Assembly (NCBI RefSeq): GCF_963675165.1
Contig: NC_087379.1
Coordinates: forward strand, 2,980,201 to 3,044,200
From: Halichondria panicea
Lineage: Eukaryota; Porifera; Demospongiae; Suberitida; Halichondriidae
Direction: 5' to 3'
Length of the DNA: 64,000 nt
Shown: piece after piece, positions 12,801 through 22,549 of the stretch
How the letters are laid out: the number at the start of each line of letters is the position of its first letter
How positions within the stretch are numbered: the first letter of the stretch is position 1
The notes under the pieces: generated by a model
What the model was told of the DNA's origin: nothing
The model's database searches: none
What the model saw: only the letters and a program-made list of their open reading frames with translations
Program-made: the position numbers and the translations under genes

Positions 12801-15300
12801 ACACAGCTTTGGGAGTTACCCGGCAAAAATGTGCTTAATAGCCTCGTAACGCGGATAATTTTCGAGGCTCCACTGCAGATTCAATGTAAAATCATCACGT
12901 GCACCACTCCGTTTCCTATCCCTCTAACTCTTTAATCTATGCTGGCATTCAGGTACAAACTATATGTATGTGTGTGTTTCCTGTGATAAGGGTGGGAACC
13001 TTTTTTACTGTGGATTAATCGACAACATGAATATGTTGTGCTTGATCAGCTGCACTAACTGTATTATGTCTGACACACTGCATGTCAGTATTCAGTTACA
13101 GCTCTACTATCCATGAATGTGCATTATACACACAGGAGTCTCGTCCACTCTACAAGGAGTTGGAAGGTGTGATTGAATCAATGGTGGAGTTCATTACGCT
13201 GAGGGGTGAAATGATCGAGTTACCACGCCAGCACTATTGTGAGGGTGATGAACAGAAATTGCTTCATAAAACAAAGTAAGTGCTAGCGTTGGTGAATAGC
13301 TAGCTTCAGACAGATTAATCTTTAGGTTGTGTGCATGAAACTTTATCTCATACTTCTTATACGAACAGAACTGAGTTTGAAAAAAAGGACAAACGCTGGG
13401 GGAAAATAATTACATCAGGAGCCCAGTAAGTTACTATACTTAACCTCTATACGCACCTTTATGTTCAGATCCTGCCTATTATGCTAATATTCTTCTCTGC
13501 CCTTATATCAGTCCAAAACAAAAATAATCATGCAATTTTAGTCAAAGCATATATCCCTTTCCATTTACTAAGTGGAGGTAATCAGTCCCAACATTACATA
13601 AACTCGTAACAGATCTTGGAGAGAGAACAGATTTCCAGTGTGTGAGAGGCTAATCACGAGTGCCCATGACTACATGTGTCAACTAGTGATCACCTTTGTA
13701 AGCAAGAGTCTGGAGGGAGCTAGCAAAGGCAAAGTGGACATCAAAAAGGATAATCCCAAAACAGGCACGGTAAGTATATTATAGGCTATACACCACCCTC
13801 AAGCTGGTACAGTTATTTCCCCGTACAATAATACAGACAATGCTATACACCACATACCCTGAGGCTGGTACATTTACTATAGTTATTTCCCCGTACAATA
13901 ATACAGACAATGCTATACACCACGTACCCTGAGGCTGGTACATTTACTATAGTTATTTCCCCGTACAATAATACAGACAATGATATACACCACGTACCCT
14001 GAGGCTGGTACATTTACTATAGTTATTTCCCCGTACAAGAATACGGACAATGCTATACACTAGACTGGCGGCGACAGAGCGACTGGCCAACTGCCTATTA
14101 GTCACTCGTCTCAGCGGAAGTGTATAGATCATATGACACTACCAAACATGAATATCATTATAGATAATGTGGTTAAATTTTGCTAGCTACTATGGAATGT
14201 ACTGAATCCTCTGAAGTGTAAGTGCGGTTACAATTACAGGGCTAATATGACGTTGAGCAATCTGATAGGCTGCAATGCTCGTTGCAGTTTAGCCTCGAGA
14301 CCACACCTGGATTCGAGGCTAGTTGCAGCTGAGACGAGTGACTGATAGGCAGTTTGCCAGTCCCTCGCGCTACGCATGTGAGGGGCTGTCGCCGCCAGTC
14401 TAGCTATACACCACTCTCAGGCTGGTACATTATTTCCCCGTGCAATAATACAGACAATGCTGTAATTATGCAACTGTTCCCTAGTTATATAGTACACACA
14501 AGTTTTACCCTTCCATAGCACCTCAGACTCACACATACCTGATTGTGTATAGTCCCTACACCCCAATTGCTGACCTACATGTATGTACATTGTACGACAA
14601 CATGCTGTTTTCTCAGGCAAAGAAAAGGCTAGAAGAAGCAATTCAGCTTCTGCAAACAGCTGCCCCTTACTTTACCATGACACATCCCTCCATCTGCACT
14701 TGCGATGAATGCTCAAAAGAGACGTCTGAAGATGTCACTCCCACTCAATGTCAACCTGAGGGCCTTTTGTTTGAATTGCTGAAGCAGACAGTAAAAATTG
14801 CTGAGGCATACCTTGAGCTTGGAATCGGACAGTTTGAGGGATACATTCACAAATTGGGGAAACAGGTAAAAAGCCCATATCAATCCGGTTATGATGATAC
14901 CATTTTTATATAGATACATCGATTTTATAGATTTTATTAATCTTGCAGAAAATTTTTGACCATTTTCAATCAATTCTTGGTCTCCTGAAGAAAATCGAGG
15001 ATCTAATCTCTAGTCTCCCTAGAGATGAGGTGGACAACTGCTGTCTGGAGAAATCAATGTCTCCCATTGTCATAACTGATCTACCTGAGTCCGATAGTTT
15101 GAAAAAAACAATGGAGAAGTCATGTAAGTCTCTATGTAGTCATGTGCAGAGAGAGGCTACTGCCTACAAGGCGATTACTTCTGAGAAAGACTCTGACACT
15201 AAGCAGGAGAAGACAAAAGAGGTACATATCTATACCAAACATTTGGTACTGGATCAACTTATTACCCTGCATATGCGTGTGCAGGGGTAGTGATTGGTGC

Positions 15301-15341
<41 letters not shown>

Positions 15342-16565
15342 CGTGGACACAAAAATGAGCTGTTTGAGAGAACGCACACTTTCATGGACTGTTAAAATAA
15401 TAATGAAACTTGTAGGCAATCTTCGAAGGCAACAAAAAACACTGTTTTCTGTTTATAGATTCACAATTTCCCCATATAAATGTTAAGGTTATTATGGTAA
15501 AAAGTCAGAAGTTATCGTGTTTGTTATGTCAATGCAAGGGTGAATGCTCTATTGAGCATCTAGTTTTTAGTATTTATTTCTTCTTATTTCTACTCTCAGT
15601 GCCTGCACACTTGATTCTTATCCCTATTATTATATACAGTTGGTTCACTGGATGTCGTTTTACTGCAAGTACAGCTACCGTATGTCAGTTGCCGGTATCT
15701 CATTTTCTGACTCCGTCAGCAAGACTGTGCAGATTGCATTCTCCTTCATTGCAGACAATCTCCAACAATATGACAAATTTGTACGTGTCCTGGACAGAAA
15801 GGTATTTCTATTTGTAGAGCCCTTATTATAATAATATTTCGTAAATTTACTATCAGGATCTAAGTAGTAATGGCAATGGTAACGGTACCAACCATAAGGT
15901 GTATGTCCACAAAGCGAAGCCTAATGCATACATAAATACATGCAGAGAATCAAATCCCACTTTGAGCGTATCATGAAAGTCGTAATGTCACTGGTGGCAA
16001 ACATCCCAATCAACGGAAGTTCGAACGTTGACAAACTTCTGAATATGCTACCCAACAGCGATGTCTTGGTGGCCGCGGTGAAGAGTTCATGTGATAAGCT
16101 TTTGAAGCATTATCAGGAACATGCACAGAATGAAGTGAACCTCTGTCAGAGCGATGAACATCAGCCAGATGTAATAGAAAAAAGGAAAAAGGAGGTAATG
16201 GACTAATGGTATACATATCTAGTCTATAATTATATAGACTGACCCCTTTAGTCCGTTTACGTTGATCGCGTTGATGTTGTTTGATGCTGTTTGATTAGCA
16301 CCTGATTATAATATTATGACTCTTCCATGGCAGGCCAGTGCCACAGGCCCACCCCACAGTTATCATATTTATTGAAATATTTCGAGCTCATGCAGTTCGT
16401 GCTTTTGTTATGGGATGCATGCAGGTGTTCAAGTGGTTGGCGTTTGGTGGAGACTATTTGTATGAGATGCTCAAGGCTCTAGGACCTGACCACACTGATC
16501 ATCTTCTGTTGGTGTTCACAGAGTTCGAAAAGGTGGTGCTACGAGTGGAGAAGAGTTTAAAATGA
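9853..16565 (+). CDS. Unrecognised helix-rich protein with acidic/proline-rich N-terminus, 12 exons
   Basis: Exons 9853-10377, 10698-10805, 12257-12373, 13136-13275, 13369-13425, 13613-13769, 14617-14865, 14949-15221, 15640-15801, 15857-15898 (42-nt microexon), 15946-16194 and 16425-16565 all have GT-AG borders and compatible phases. They give 740 codons including the stop. The start is uncertain; ATG 9853 or ATG 9898 are both possible. The N-terminus has a run of acidic and Cys residues (DDECDYDECDFNECG) and a polyproline stretch near residue 115. The rest is predicted mostly helical, for example EEAIQLLQTAAPYF, FQSILGLLKKIEDLI and DYLYEMLKALG, with no membrane segment or catalytic motif. 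Its 3' end converges on a kinase-exon fossil. The only related sequence in the window is the broken copy of its last exon at 31480-31680. I do not recognise the family. Confidence 0.75.
10958..12141 (+). mobile_element. Decayed pogo/Tigger-type DNA transposon in intron 2
   Basis: 1,184 bp bounded by inverted repeats CTTAACCGTCAAACCGCCCA (left) and CGGTTCGACGGTTAAG (right), with TA flanking both ends, as expected for Tc1/mariner/pogo insertion. Inside, on the plus strand near 11280-11470, the translation IIPGGCTSIIQPMDKCINK followed by LDWVSRAW matches the end of the DDE catalytic core of Tigger transposases. The frame is interrupted and most of the transposase is gone. A 64-bp hairpin lies at 11862-11927. 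Confidence 0.75.
11862..11927. repeat. Near-perfect hairpin inside the Tigger element
   Basis: Arms of about 27-29 bp (GTCTCGCAAGTCCAG... and its complement) with one mismatch and a very short loop. Confidence 0.8.
12437..12941. mobile_element. MITE, family E, in intron 3
   Basis: 505 bp with about 32-bp terminal inverted repeats (CATAGATTGAAGAGTTAGAG ... CTCTAACTCTTTAATCTATG), flanked by CTGGCAT on both sides. The interior (GCGCTACGCTGCGGTTT ... CTTTTTACTGGGTG ... TTTTCGAGGCTCCA) recurs in intron 2 of TRAF-A (38215-38605) and TRAF-B (41870-42305). No coding capacity. Confidence 0.75.
13783..14060. repeat. 70-bp tandem repeat in intron 6, interrupted by a MITE
   Basis: Units of 70 bp containing CCTGAGGCTGGTACATTTAC and TTATTTCCCCGTACAATAAT start at successive 70-base steps (for example GAGGCTGGTA at 13861, 13931 and 14001). 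A last partial unit continues at 14403-14462, beyond the MITE at 14061-14402. It is non-coding. Confidence 0.85.
14061..14402. mobile_element. MITE, family D, with 9-bp target duplication
   Basis: 342 bp with terminal repeats TAGACTGGCGGCGACAG / CTGTCGCCGCCAGTCTA. It is flanked by a perfect 9-bp duplication GCTATACAC (14052-14060 and 14403-14411), placed inside one unit of the 70-bp tandem array. A second copy is at 57077-57402. Nine-base duplications are typical of MULE-type transposition. Confidence 0.9.
15304..15338. repeat. (TG)n microsatellite
   Basis: Simple TG run in an intron of the helical-protein gene. Confidence 0.9.
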
Positions 16566-16740
16566 CATCGAAAAATCGAATTTTTTTCATTATAATAATA
16601 TAGAAAATACAAATAGTAAAAAAGTGTACTTTATATATTTAGAAAATACAAATAGTATAAAAGTGTACTTTTCTTCTATAAAAATTGTAAGTCCAGTTAT
16701 AAATATATAACGGAGCTTCTCACAGTATAGTGGCGAACTA

Positions 16741-16889
16741 ACGAATGCCCATAACTCTTCATGTAGGCCTCTTTGCAAAGTCAATTGTAAGGCATTCACA
16801 ACTCAATCAGGCAAATACTTGCAGACATTGGCTCAATGCTGGGATGCATACTGTTGATTTTGCGGTTGGTCAGCATACAAGCTTGCATG
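16741..16889 (-). pseudogene. Dead copy of the terminal kinase exon
   Basis: Reads on the minus strand as the last exon of the kinase gene at 31899-32099 (LTNR...NSMHPSIEP...SASICLIEL). It carries a roughly 60-nt internal deletion that creates an immediate stop after CLIEL, and the acceptor AG is altered. No other kinase exons follow within the next kilobases, so only the 3' tip was duplicated or survives. Confidence 0.8.
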
Positions 16890-17034
16890 GTTGTGTGTGT
16901 GTGTGCGATATACATGTATCTTACTGACTCGAAAATACCCTACCCCCTTTGTGCAAAACTCTTGCTTCGAAATCAAGGGGGGGGCTTAAATTTAAATGAT
17001 TACCGACATGTTATCTAACAGGATAGTTTCAAGG

Positions 17035-17454
17035 CAGAGGAGGTCGGACATCACTTGAACTTTCACTAATTATGACCTTTTAATGACATTCCAGGCCAAA
17101 TTGCTTTTCGTTTTTGCTGACTCAGCAGTAGCGGCTAATGTACTTCTCTGCTAGTCTCTATTTTAGCCGCCCTCTAAAAGTTGGGCGGCCTAATCACGAG
17201 TCTATGTTATAGAGGGCGACTAATTCACGAGACAATACTTCTGCACGGTTTCTGTCGCTAAATCTGTTGACAGCTAGTTGTGTTTGGTGTCTATTATAGT
17301 TACTGGACCTAACCCTATCAGCACATAATAGCCATACTAGCTAGATCCAGTCATGTTCTACTGCTGAGTCAGCAAAAACGAAAAGCAATTTGGCCTGGAA
17401 TGTCATTAAAAGGTCATAATTAGTGAAAGTTCAAGTGATGTCCGACCTCCTCTG
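17035..17454. mobile_element. Long-TIR MITE, MULE-like, with 9-bp target duplication
   Basis: 420 bp with about 95-bp nearly perfect terminal inverted repeats (CAGAGGAGGTCGGACATCAC ... its complement). Flanked by GTTTCAAGG on both sides (17026-17034 and 17455-17463). The unoccupied site is preserved in the duplicated sequence near 32248-32262, which proves insertion after duplication. No ORF. Confidence 0.9.
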
Positions 17455-17849
17455 GTTTCAAGGTACTAAATTTTTGCAGATTGCTCCAAACTAAACGGTT
17501 TGTTTTCGAGGATAGACGTATAGTCTAGATCTAGTAGTCTGTTCGGTTTGTGACATCTGAGCCTGCTTACCTGGATGCCATAGTACTGCGTTTACAGCAC
17601 GGATAGCCTCTACACAAACAGGCAGATTTCGATGTAGCCTCGATTCCAGGCCGCTCTCAATTGAGAAAGACGGCCTGGTATACACTGTCTGCGCATGCGT
17701 CAGTTGCCCCAAGATTCTTGGGGATCGAGATATCTTAGTAAATTAGTCAGTATATTGTATATTTTACAATGATGTCATTGCACAAATCACAGCAGAATAA
17801 CACAGCTACTTACAACATTTACGACCTAGACTAGTGACTAGTTTTGTTG

Positions 17850-18010
17850 TGATGGCTTCTACTTCTGTTTTGCTCTTGCTTAAGCTCTCTCCAGTGTTGA
17901 AAAGTCAGATTTTGTCTTCTTTTGTACTGTGGTAGAGTGGTAGGCGTTTTCTGTCAGTACCGACCGGCTCTGGCAAATCTACTTGCTTCCAGACACTTGT
18001 TTGATGCCAT
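17850..18010 (+). pseudogene. RecQ-like helicase fragment
   Basis: Plus-strand translation contains a Walker A motif in a DEAD/RecQ-like context (FLSVPTGSGKSTC), preceded by an in-frame stop and followed by another. RecQ-like fragments often ride on repeats in such genomes (general knowledge). Only the Walker A neighbourhood is recognisable. Confidence 0.35.
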
Positions 18011-18138
18011 CTCAGTAAGATCAGTGCTCCTCGTATTAGTAAAACCAGTAGGTTTTACATAGGATTGGCAGTGGGTTTGCCTGTGTTTAGCAATATTTCA
18101 ATTATTTTGACTCATGTTCAAACTGTTCTATCTCTGCA

Positions 18139-18480
18139 GGGAAAGGCCACATCAAGAAACTGGCTGAACAGATAGTTTATTTAGCCTTTTCTCTCTTTGT
18201 ATCTCTCATTTCATAATCCATAAACATTTTAATGAATGAATATTTTTATTTTAAAAATTGCACTATTTCGACGTTTCACCGCTCTTTGTCTGACTGACTA
18301 AGTAAGTAAGTAAGTGAGTAAGTAAGTAAGTAAGTAAGTTTCTTGCCCAGCATTTACTCCAAGTACAGCCATCTCCAGGACATTCTGCACAGGGTTTCCA
18401 AACGACTACAACCTGGATTACAAAGCGCTTCTTCAGATTTGCGATTGCTTCCACGAGGCAGATGACCTCTCAGTCTCTAT
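18139..18480. repeat. Repeat block also present at 26295-26545
   Basis: GGGAAAGGCCACATCAAGAA and the later block ending GAGGCAGATGACCTCTCAG recur at 26302-26545 with intervening divergence. It includes a (TAAG)n run at about 18299-18340. Origin unknown. Confidence 0.55.
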
Positions 18481-18873
18481 TTCTCTTACCTAGACAATTC
18501 CGCCATCTTTAATGACTCAGCAATTGCGTTGTGGCCAATAATAATAGATAGGCGTGGCTAATAAACTGTGCGAGAGCCTGAGGTGTTCCTTTTCTTCACA
18601 CTGTTCTGCTTCAGCTCTAGCTCCCTTTCTCTGACAGGCATGCTATATGCACTGGCTAGATATCATGCTCTTAAAATGGCTGTCATTTAATACTGATTCG
18701 CAAATTCAACATAATTATCAAGTAATAAATTATTACTCATTATACTATAATTATTAGTCCAGAGATATTCGAGAAGATATCTGATTAGTCCTGTCTTCTC
18801 TTCTTGTACTGCCTCTTGACGTTCCACTTATGCATGTCATGATACGTAAACTGTACTGAAAAAGTAAGGGAAT

Positions 18874-19419
18874 CCGACTAGAAAAACATTTGCAATGTGA
18901 AAAATTGCTAGGATTGGCCAGGGGAACCACAAAAAAGCGTGGGAACAAGAAATCAGACGAGAGCATAACTCCAATCCGTTACAACGTCATGAACATGTAC
19001 AATACATAGTATTAATAGACTGTGTTCCAGATCCACCTATCAGCTTCCATCCACCACATCATTCCATGCAGTCACCAGTACGGTCCGTGCATGTTACTAC
19101 GCATGGATGGACTGTGTGTACCTGTGCTCAACACTGCATGTATTAGGAACATCAATTCATCACAAATCATCATGATTATGTGCCCCACATTCTAAAATGG
19201 ATGTATAATAAATATATATAGGGATTGGTCATCACTCCACCAGTAAAAATTGCGTGGCATATTGGCTGGGAAAACATGGGAAAACTACCAGTATACATGT
19301 GATTGACGTTGTAACGGATTGGAGTTATGCTCTCGTCTGATTTCTTGTTCCCACGCTTTTTTGTGGTTCCCCTGGCCAATCCTAGCAATTTTTCACATTG
19401 CAAATGTTTTTCTAGTCGG
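18874..19419. mobile_element. Foldback/MITE element with ~125-bp inverted repeats
   Basis: 546 bp; arms CCGACTAGAAAAACATTTGC ... and complement ... AATGTTTTTCTAGTCGG. Each arm runs about 125 bp to CGTTACAACGTC. The central 290 bp is unrelated and non-coding. No convincing target duplication was found. A partial relative is at 6990-7435. Confidence 0.8.
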
Positions 19420-19749
19420 TGAGCCTAGAGTTGTGATGGCGATTTCTCTCTCTTGACACTAAATAGTTTAATCAACCACGTGGGTGATCATAGTACAAAA
19501 GGTTAATTGATAAATTACAAAGAGTTTTACTAACAAATTTACTATTGAATCCACCCACGCGCAAACAATGCCCTCTGGTGAGAGGGATCTAGGCTAATTT
19601 CGATGTTAAAGCTTTGTTGTCACTATAAGCGACTTTTATTAGAGGTAGATTGACATAATCATTTGCAGCTGAAATGATCCTTTACCGGTCTCTATTAAAA
19701 GTAGAATTGTAGTTTGTATAACTTAACACTCCTTTGGTTTATTTATTCG

Positions 19750-21769
19750 ATTGCCTCACACGAGATCAACTTTCATGAGATCAACTCCCACGAGATCAAT
19801 TCTTACCAGATCAACTTTGCATGAGGTCAACTCTCAGTAGATCAACTCTCATAGAGTCCACTTTTCATAGAGTCAACTCAACTCCTGAAATCAACTGAGA
19901 TCAACTCCAATTTTAAAATTCAGAAATTAACTATTTTTATAGGTGTTGTTGACCTTTCTTTTATAGCTAATTACTATAGTACATGTGCTAAATATTTTGT
20001 GCCAAAGGTTGACAGGTTTTGACAGGTTTTGACAGGTGATAAAAGGGCCACTAGAACTAGCATGCACTCATTTGCAACATGATGGCTCAACTCGTCAAGA
20101 CAAACCGAGGACGAAAGAACCTTCAATTTGAGGGGTATATTTATACAAAAATAAGAGATGGAACCGATTTTCAATTCTGGAGGTGCAAAAACCACAAGGC
20201 TGGTTGCCCAGCAAGAGCCACTTCAGAGGGTTTGAGTGTGGTTGTAAGGAATGAACATGATCACCCACCCAATCCAGCTGAGATCACCACTCAAGTTGCC
20301 ATTGCGGGAATGAGGAAGAGGGCCAGAGATGAAAGTACCTCCATAAATGTGATATACGATGATCAACTGGACGTAATTAGCCAAGAACAGAACTCTGCTG
20401 ATGTGCTGGCACAACTGCCTAGCCTTGAGTCTATCAGGTCCTCTCTGTACCGAGCTAGACACGAAGACACTCCCATCCTTCTGACCCTCAGAAGAGATGT
20501 CAGCCTCTCTACCAGATTCTCAAACACTCGAAGTGGGGAAGACTTCCTCCTGGTTGACGATGGAGATGATGACAAGATCATGATCTTTGCCACTGAAGAG
20601 AACCTCAGACTCCTGTCTGATGCAGAGGCCTTTTACATTGATGGCACATTCTCAACATGCCCTTCACTGTTCTACCAGGTACATAATTATGTACATGAAT
20701 ATTTTCATTAATCTCTTTTCTGCAGGTGTTTACAATCCATATTCTGCTCTATGGCCATACATTTCCAATGGTATATTGCCTTTTGCCTAACAAACAGAGA
20801 CAGACATATAACAGAGTGTTCATGCCACTCAAAGATGCTGCTCTAGTTAAAGTTCCCGGTATCAGTTTTGATGTTGAAGTAGTTGTGAGTGATTTTGAGC
20901 TGGCCATGGTTCAGGCTTCTACAATGAGCTTTCCGAACTCATATCATCGTGGCTGTTATTATCACTTCATGCAAGCGATTTGGAGAAAGGTATATCTTAT
21001 ATAGCAATAATAACTCTATTCTAACTCTATTTTCTATGCTCTATACAGGTTCAAGCCCTGGGGCTAGCCACAGAATACCGTCGCCCCAATGGGGAGTTGA
21101 AGGAATTCGTACAATTGATGGCATCTGTGGCATTTTGTCCACTGACATTTGTTAGAACAGCCTGGCTTTCCATCCAACAGGATACTCCGAACATCCCAAG
21201 AGTTGACGAGCTAGTGGATTATTTCACTACCACCTGGATCAATGGAAACTTTCCACCAATTCACTGGAACTACTTTAATCAACATCAGCCTAGAACCAAT
21301 AACCATGTTGAGGGATGGCATTCTGGAATGAAAAAGTTATAGGCAACCCTCACCCAAACATCTTCAAATGGATTGAACACATGCAGAGAGAGGAGGCAGT
21401 GACCAAAGCAAAGATTCAGAGCTACATGTTTGGAGCTACTGCTCGGCCACAGAGACGCCGAATGAAAGAGAAGGAAAAGAGGATTCAGACACTGTTTGAC
21501 CGATTTAACACAGGAGGCATGACTCTTAATGTATATTTATCAGCCATCAAGCATCTTACTGGACTCTAATCTAATTTTTTTTTATTCACTTTTGTAATTC
21601 TAATTTCACTTTCAAATTGTAATCGAGTTGATCCCATGAAGTTGATCATATGAAAAGTTGATTCTATGAGAGTTGATCTACTAAGAGTTGACCTCATGCA
21701 AAGTTGATCTGGTAAGAATTGATCTCGTGGGAGTTGATTTCGTGAAAGTTGATCTCGTGTGCACACACC
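19750..21769 (+). mobile_element. MULE (Mutator-like) transposon
   Basis: 2.02 kb with inverted ends made of degenerate ~18-20 bp units around GAGATCAACTTTCATGAG (left 19757-19915, right 21620-21761). Flanked by ATTTATTCG / ATTTATTCC, a 9-bp duplication with one change. The undisturbed target survives near 46754-46762 in another copy of the host repeat. Contains the transposase described at 20079-21569. Confidence 0.9.
20079..21569 (+). pseudogene. MULE transposase with FLYWCH zinc finger, one frameshift
   Basis: Exons 20079-20678, 20726-20989 and 21049-21569 join in phase 0. An N-terminal FLYWCH-type zinc-binding domain (residues ~5-62; YIYTKIRDGTDFQFWRC, then CPARA and HDHPPN) is followed by the MULE DDE core: AFYIDGTFSTCP (first Asp), VVVSDFELAM (second Asp), GCYYHFMQAIW, and NNHVEGWHSG (Glu). 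Transposases of this class cut and paste the element by its terminal repeats. Near 21335 a run of A residues is one base short of keeping frame. This puts a TAG after WHSGMKKL, while the downstream frame (GNPHPNIFKWIE...) stays open to the natural end at 21569. The copy is therefore either recently dead or affected by a sequencing error. Both introns are short (47 and 59 bp). Confidence 0.85.
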
Positions 21770-21779
21770 ATTTATTCCT

Positions 21780-21997
21780 GTCAACAGCCGACAGTTAGCA
21801 CTTCAGTGCTCTAGTTTTAGAGTTACTAAATTTCTCAGATTGCTCAATTAAACTAACAGATTATATTTTTGAGGGTATAGGTTCAAAGACGACACCCCTA
21901 CAGTAGAGAAATTGTTCAATACCATAACTAAAATAAGATTCCAAATATTATTTTAAGGTTCAAAGTCAATCTGGATCTAGAGGGGGGCGTTTTGCTG
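21780..21997. repeat. Dispersed repeat, family B (host of the MULE)
   Basis: TGTCAACAGCCGACAGTTAG ... TTCAAAGACGACACCCCTAC ... recurs at 32390-32600 and in part at 46720-46770. Its left portion lies before the MULE at about 19715-19749. Non-coding. Confidence 0.75.
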
Positions 21998-22046
21998 TTT
22001 TCGACCCAACCCTACTATTAGGCTAATAGTAGGGTTGGGTCGAAAA
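21998..22046. repeat. Perfect 23-bp-arm hairpin
   Basis: Arms TTTTCGACCCAACCCTACTA.. and exact complement, 3-nt loop (22021-22023). Confidence 0.95.
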
Positions 22047-22119
22047 TCAGTGCTAATGATTTGTAACAACACCCACTCGCACATGCGCATTACTTAAGTG
22101 TCCACGTGGTTGCAACATG

Positions 22120-22500
22120 TTATGTCTCGAGGCGTAGCCGCACGAGGGATATACGATAAAGCCGCGGGTAAAGCTGACTGTGTCTGTTCCAGCTGAAACT
22201 GCTCAACGGTTACAATGCGACGAAAACTAACAGCTTCTATAGGCTTCTAGCCACGTTCTCTCGGATTACGATTTGTGGATTAGCAAACTAAAACTTCTTT
22301 CTCGAGTTATGGCTAGTTGACTCACATTGAAGGCTGTTGCAGTCTCTTCAGAAGCATCATCTGTTCGCACAAACTTTCTATTCAACTTATGAGTTAGCCT
22401 TGCACTAAAGCGCTAGCTTTTTGTTAGTCAGAAAGAGCTGCTAATTTTAGTAGCGAACTTGCAGACACGCCCCTTATTCCTTGATGTAATGCGCATGCGC
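22120..22500. repeat. Dispersed repeat, family A subfamily
   Basis: CTTCTATAGGCTTCTAGCCACGT... TTGCAGTCTCTTCAGAAGC... matches 45076-45416 in inverse orientation and, more distantly, family A at 8538 and 28180. Confidence 0.7.
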
Positions 22501-22549
22501 GCTCAATACCACGTGTCATTTTGATCCTAGTACAGTTTAGCTGCTATCA

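Noticed and set aside
13783..14060. CRISPR-like regular repeats
   Set aside because: The 70-bp unit repeats in full without unique spacers, in a eukaryotic intron.
15132..15486. Cys/Val-rich or His/Thr-rich short proteins
   Set aside because: Translations of the TG microsatellite.
16338..16424. Upstream extension of the last helical-protein exon from the earlier acceptor at 16333
   Set aside because: Using that acceptor with the phase-0 donor at 16194 gives a stop after 13 codons; the acceptor at 16424 preserves the frame to the natural end.
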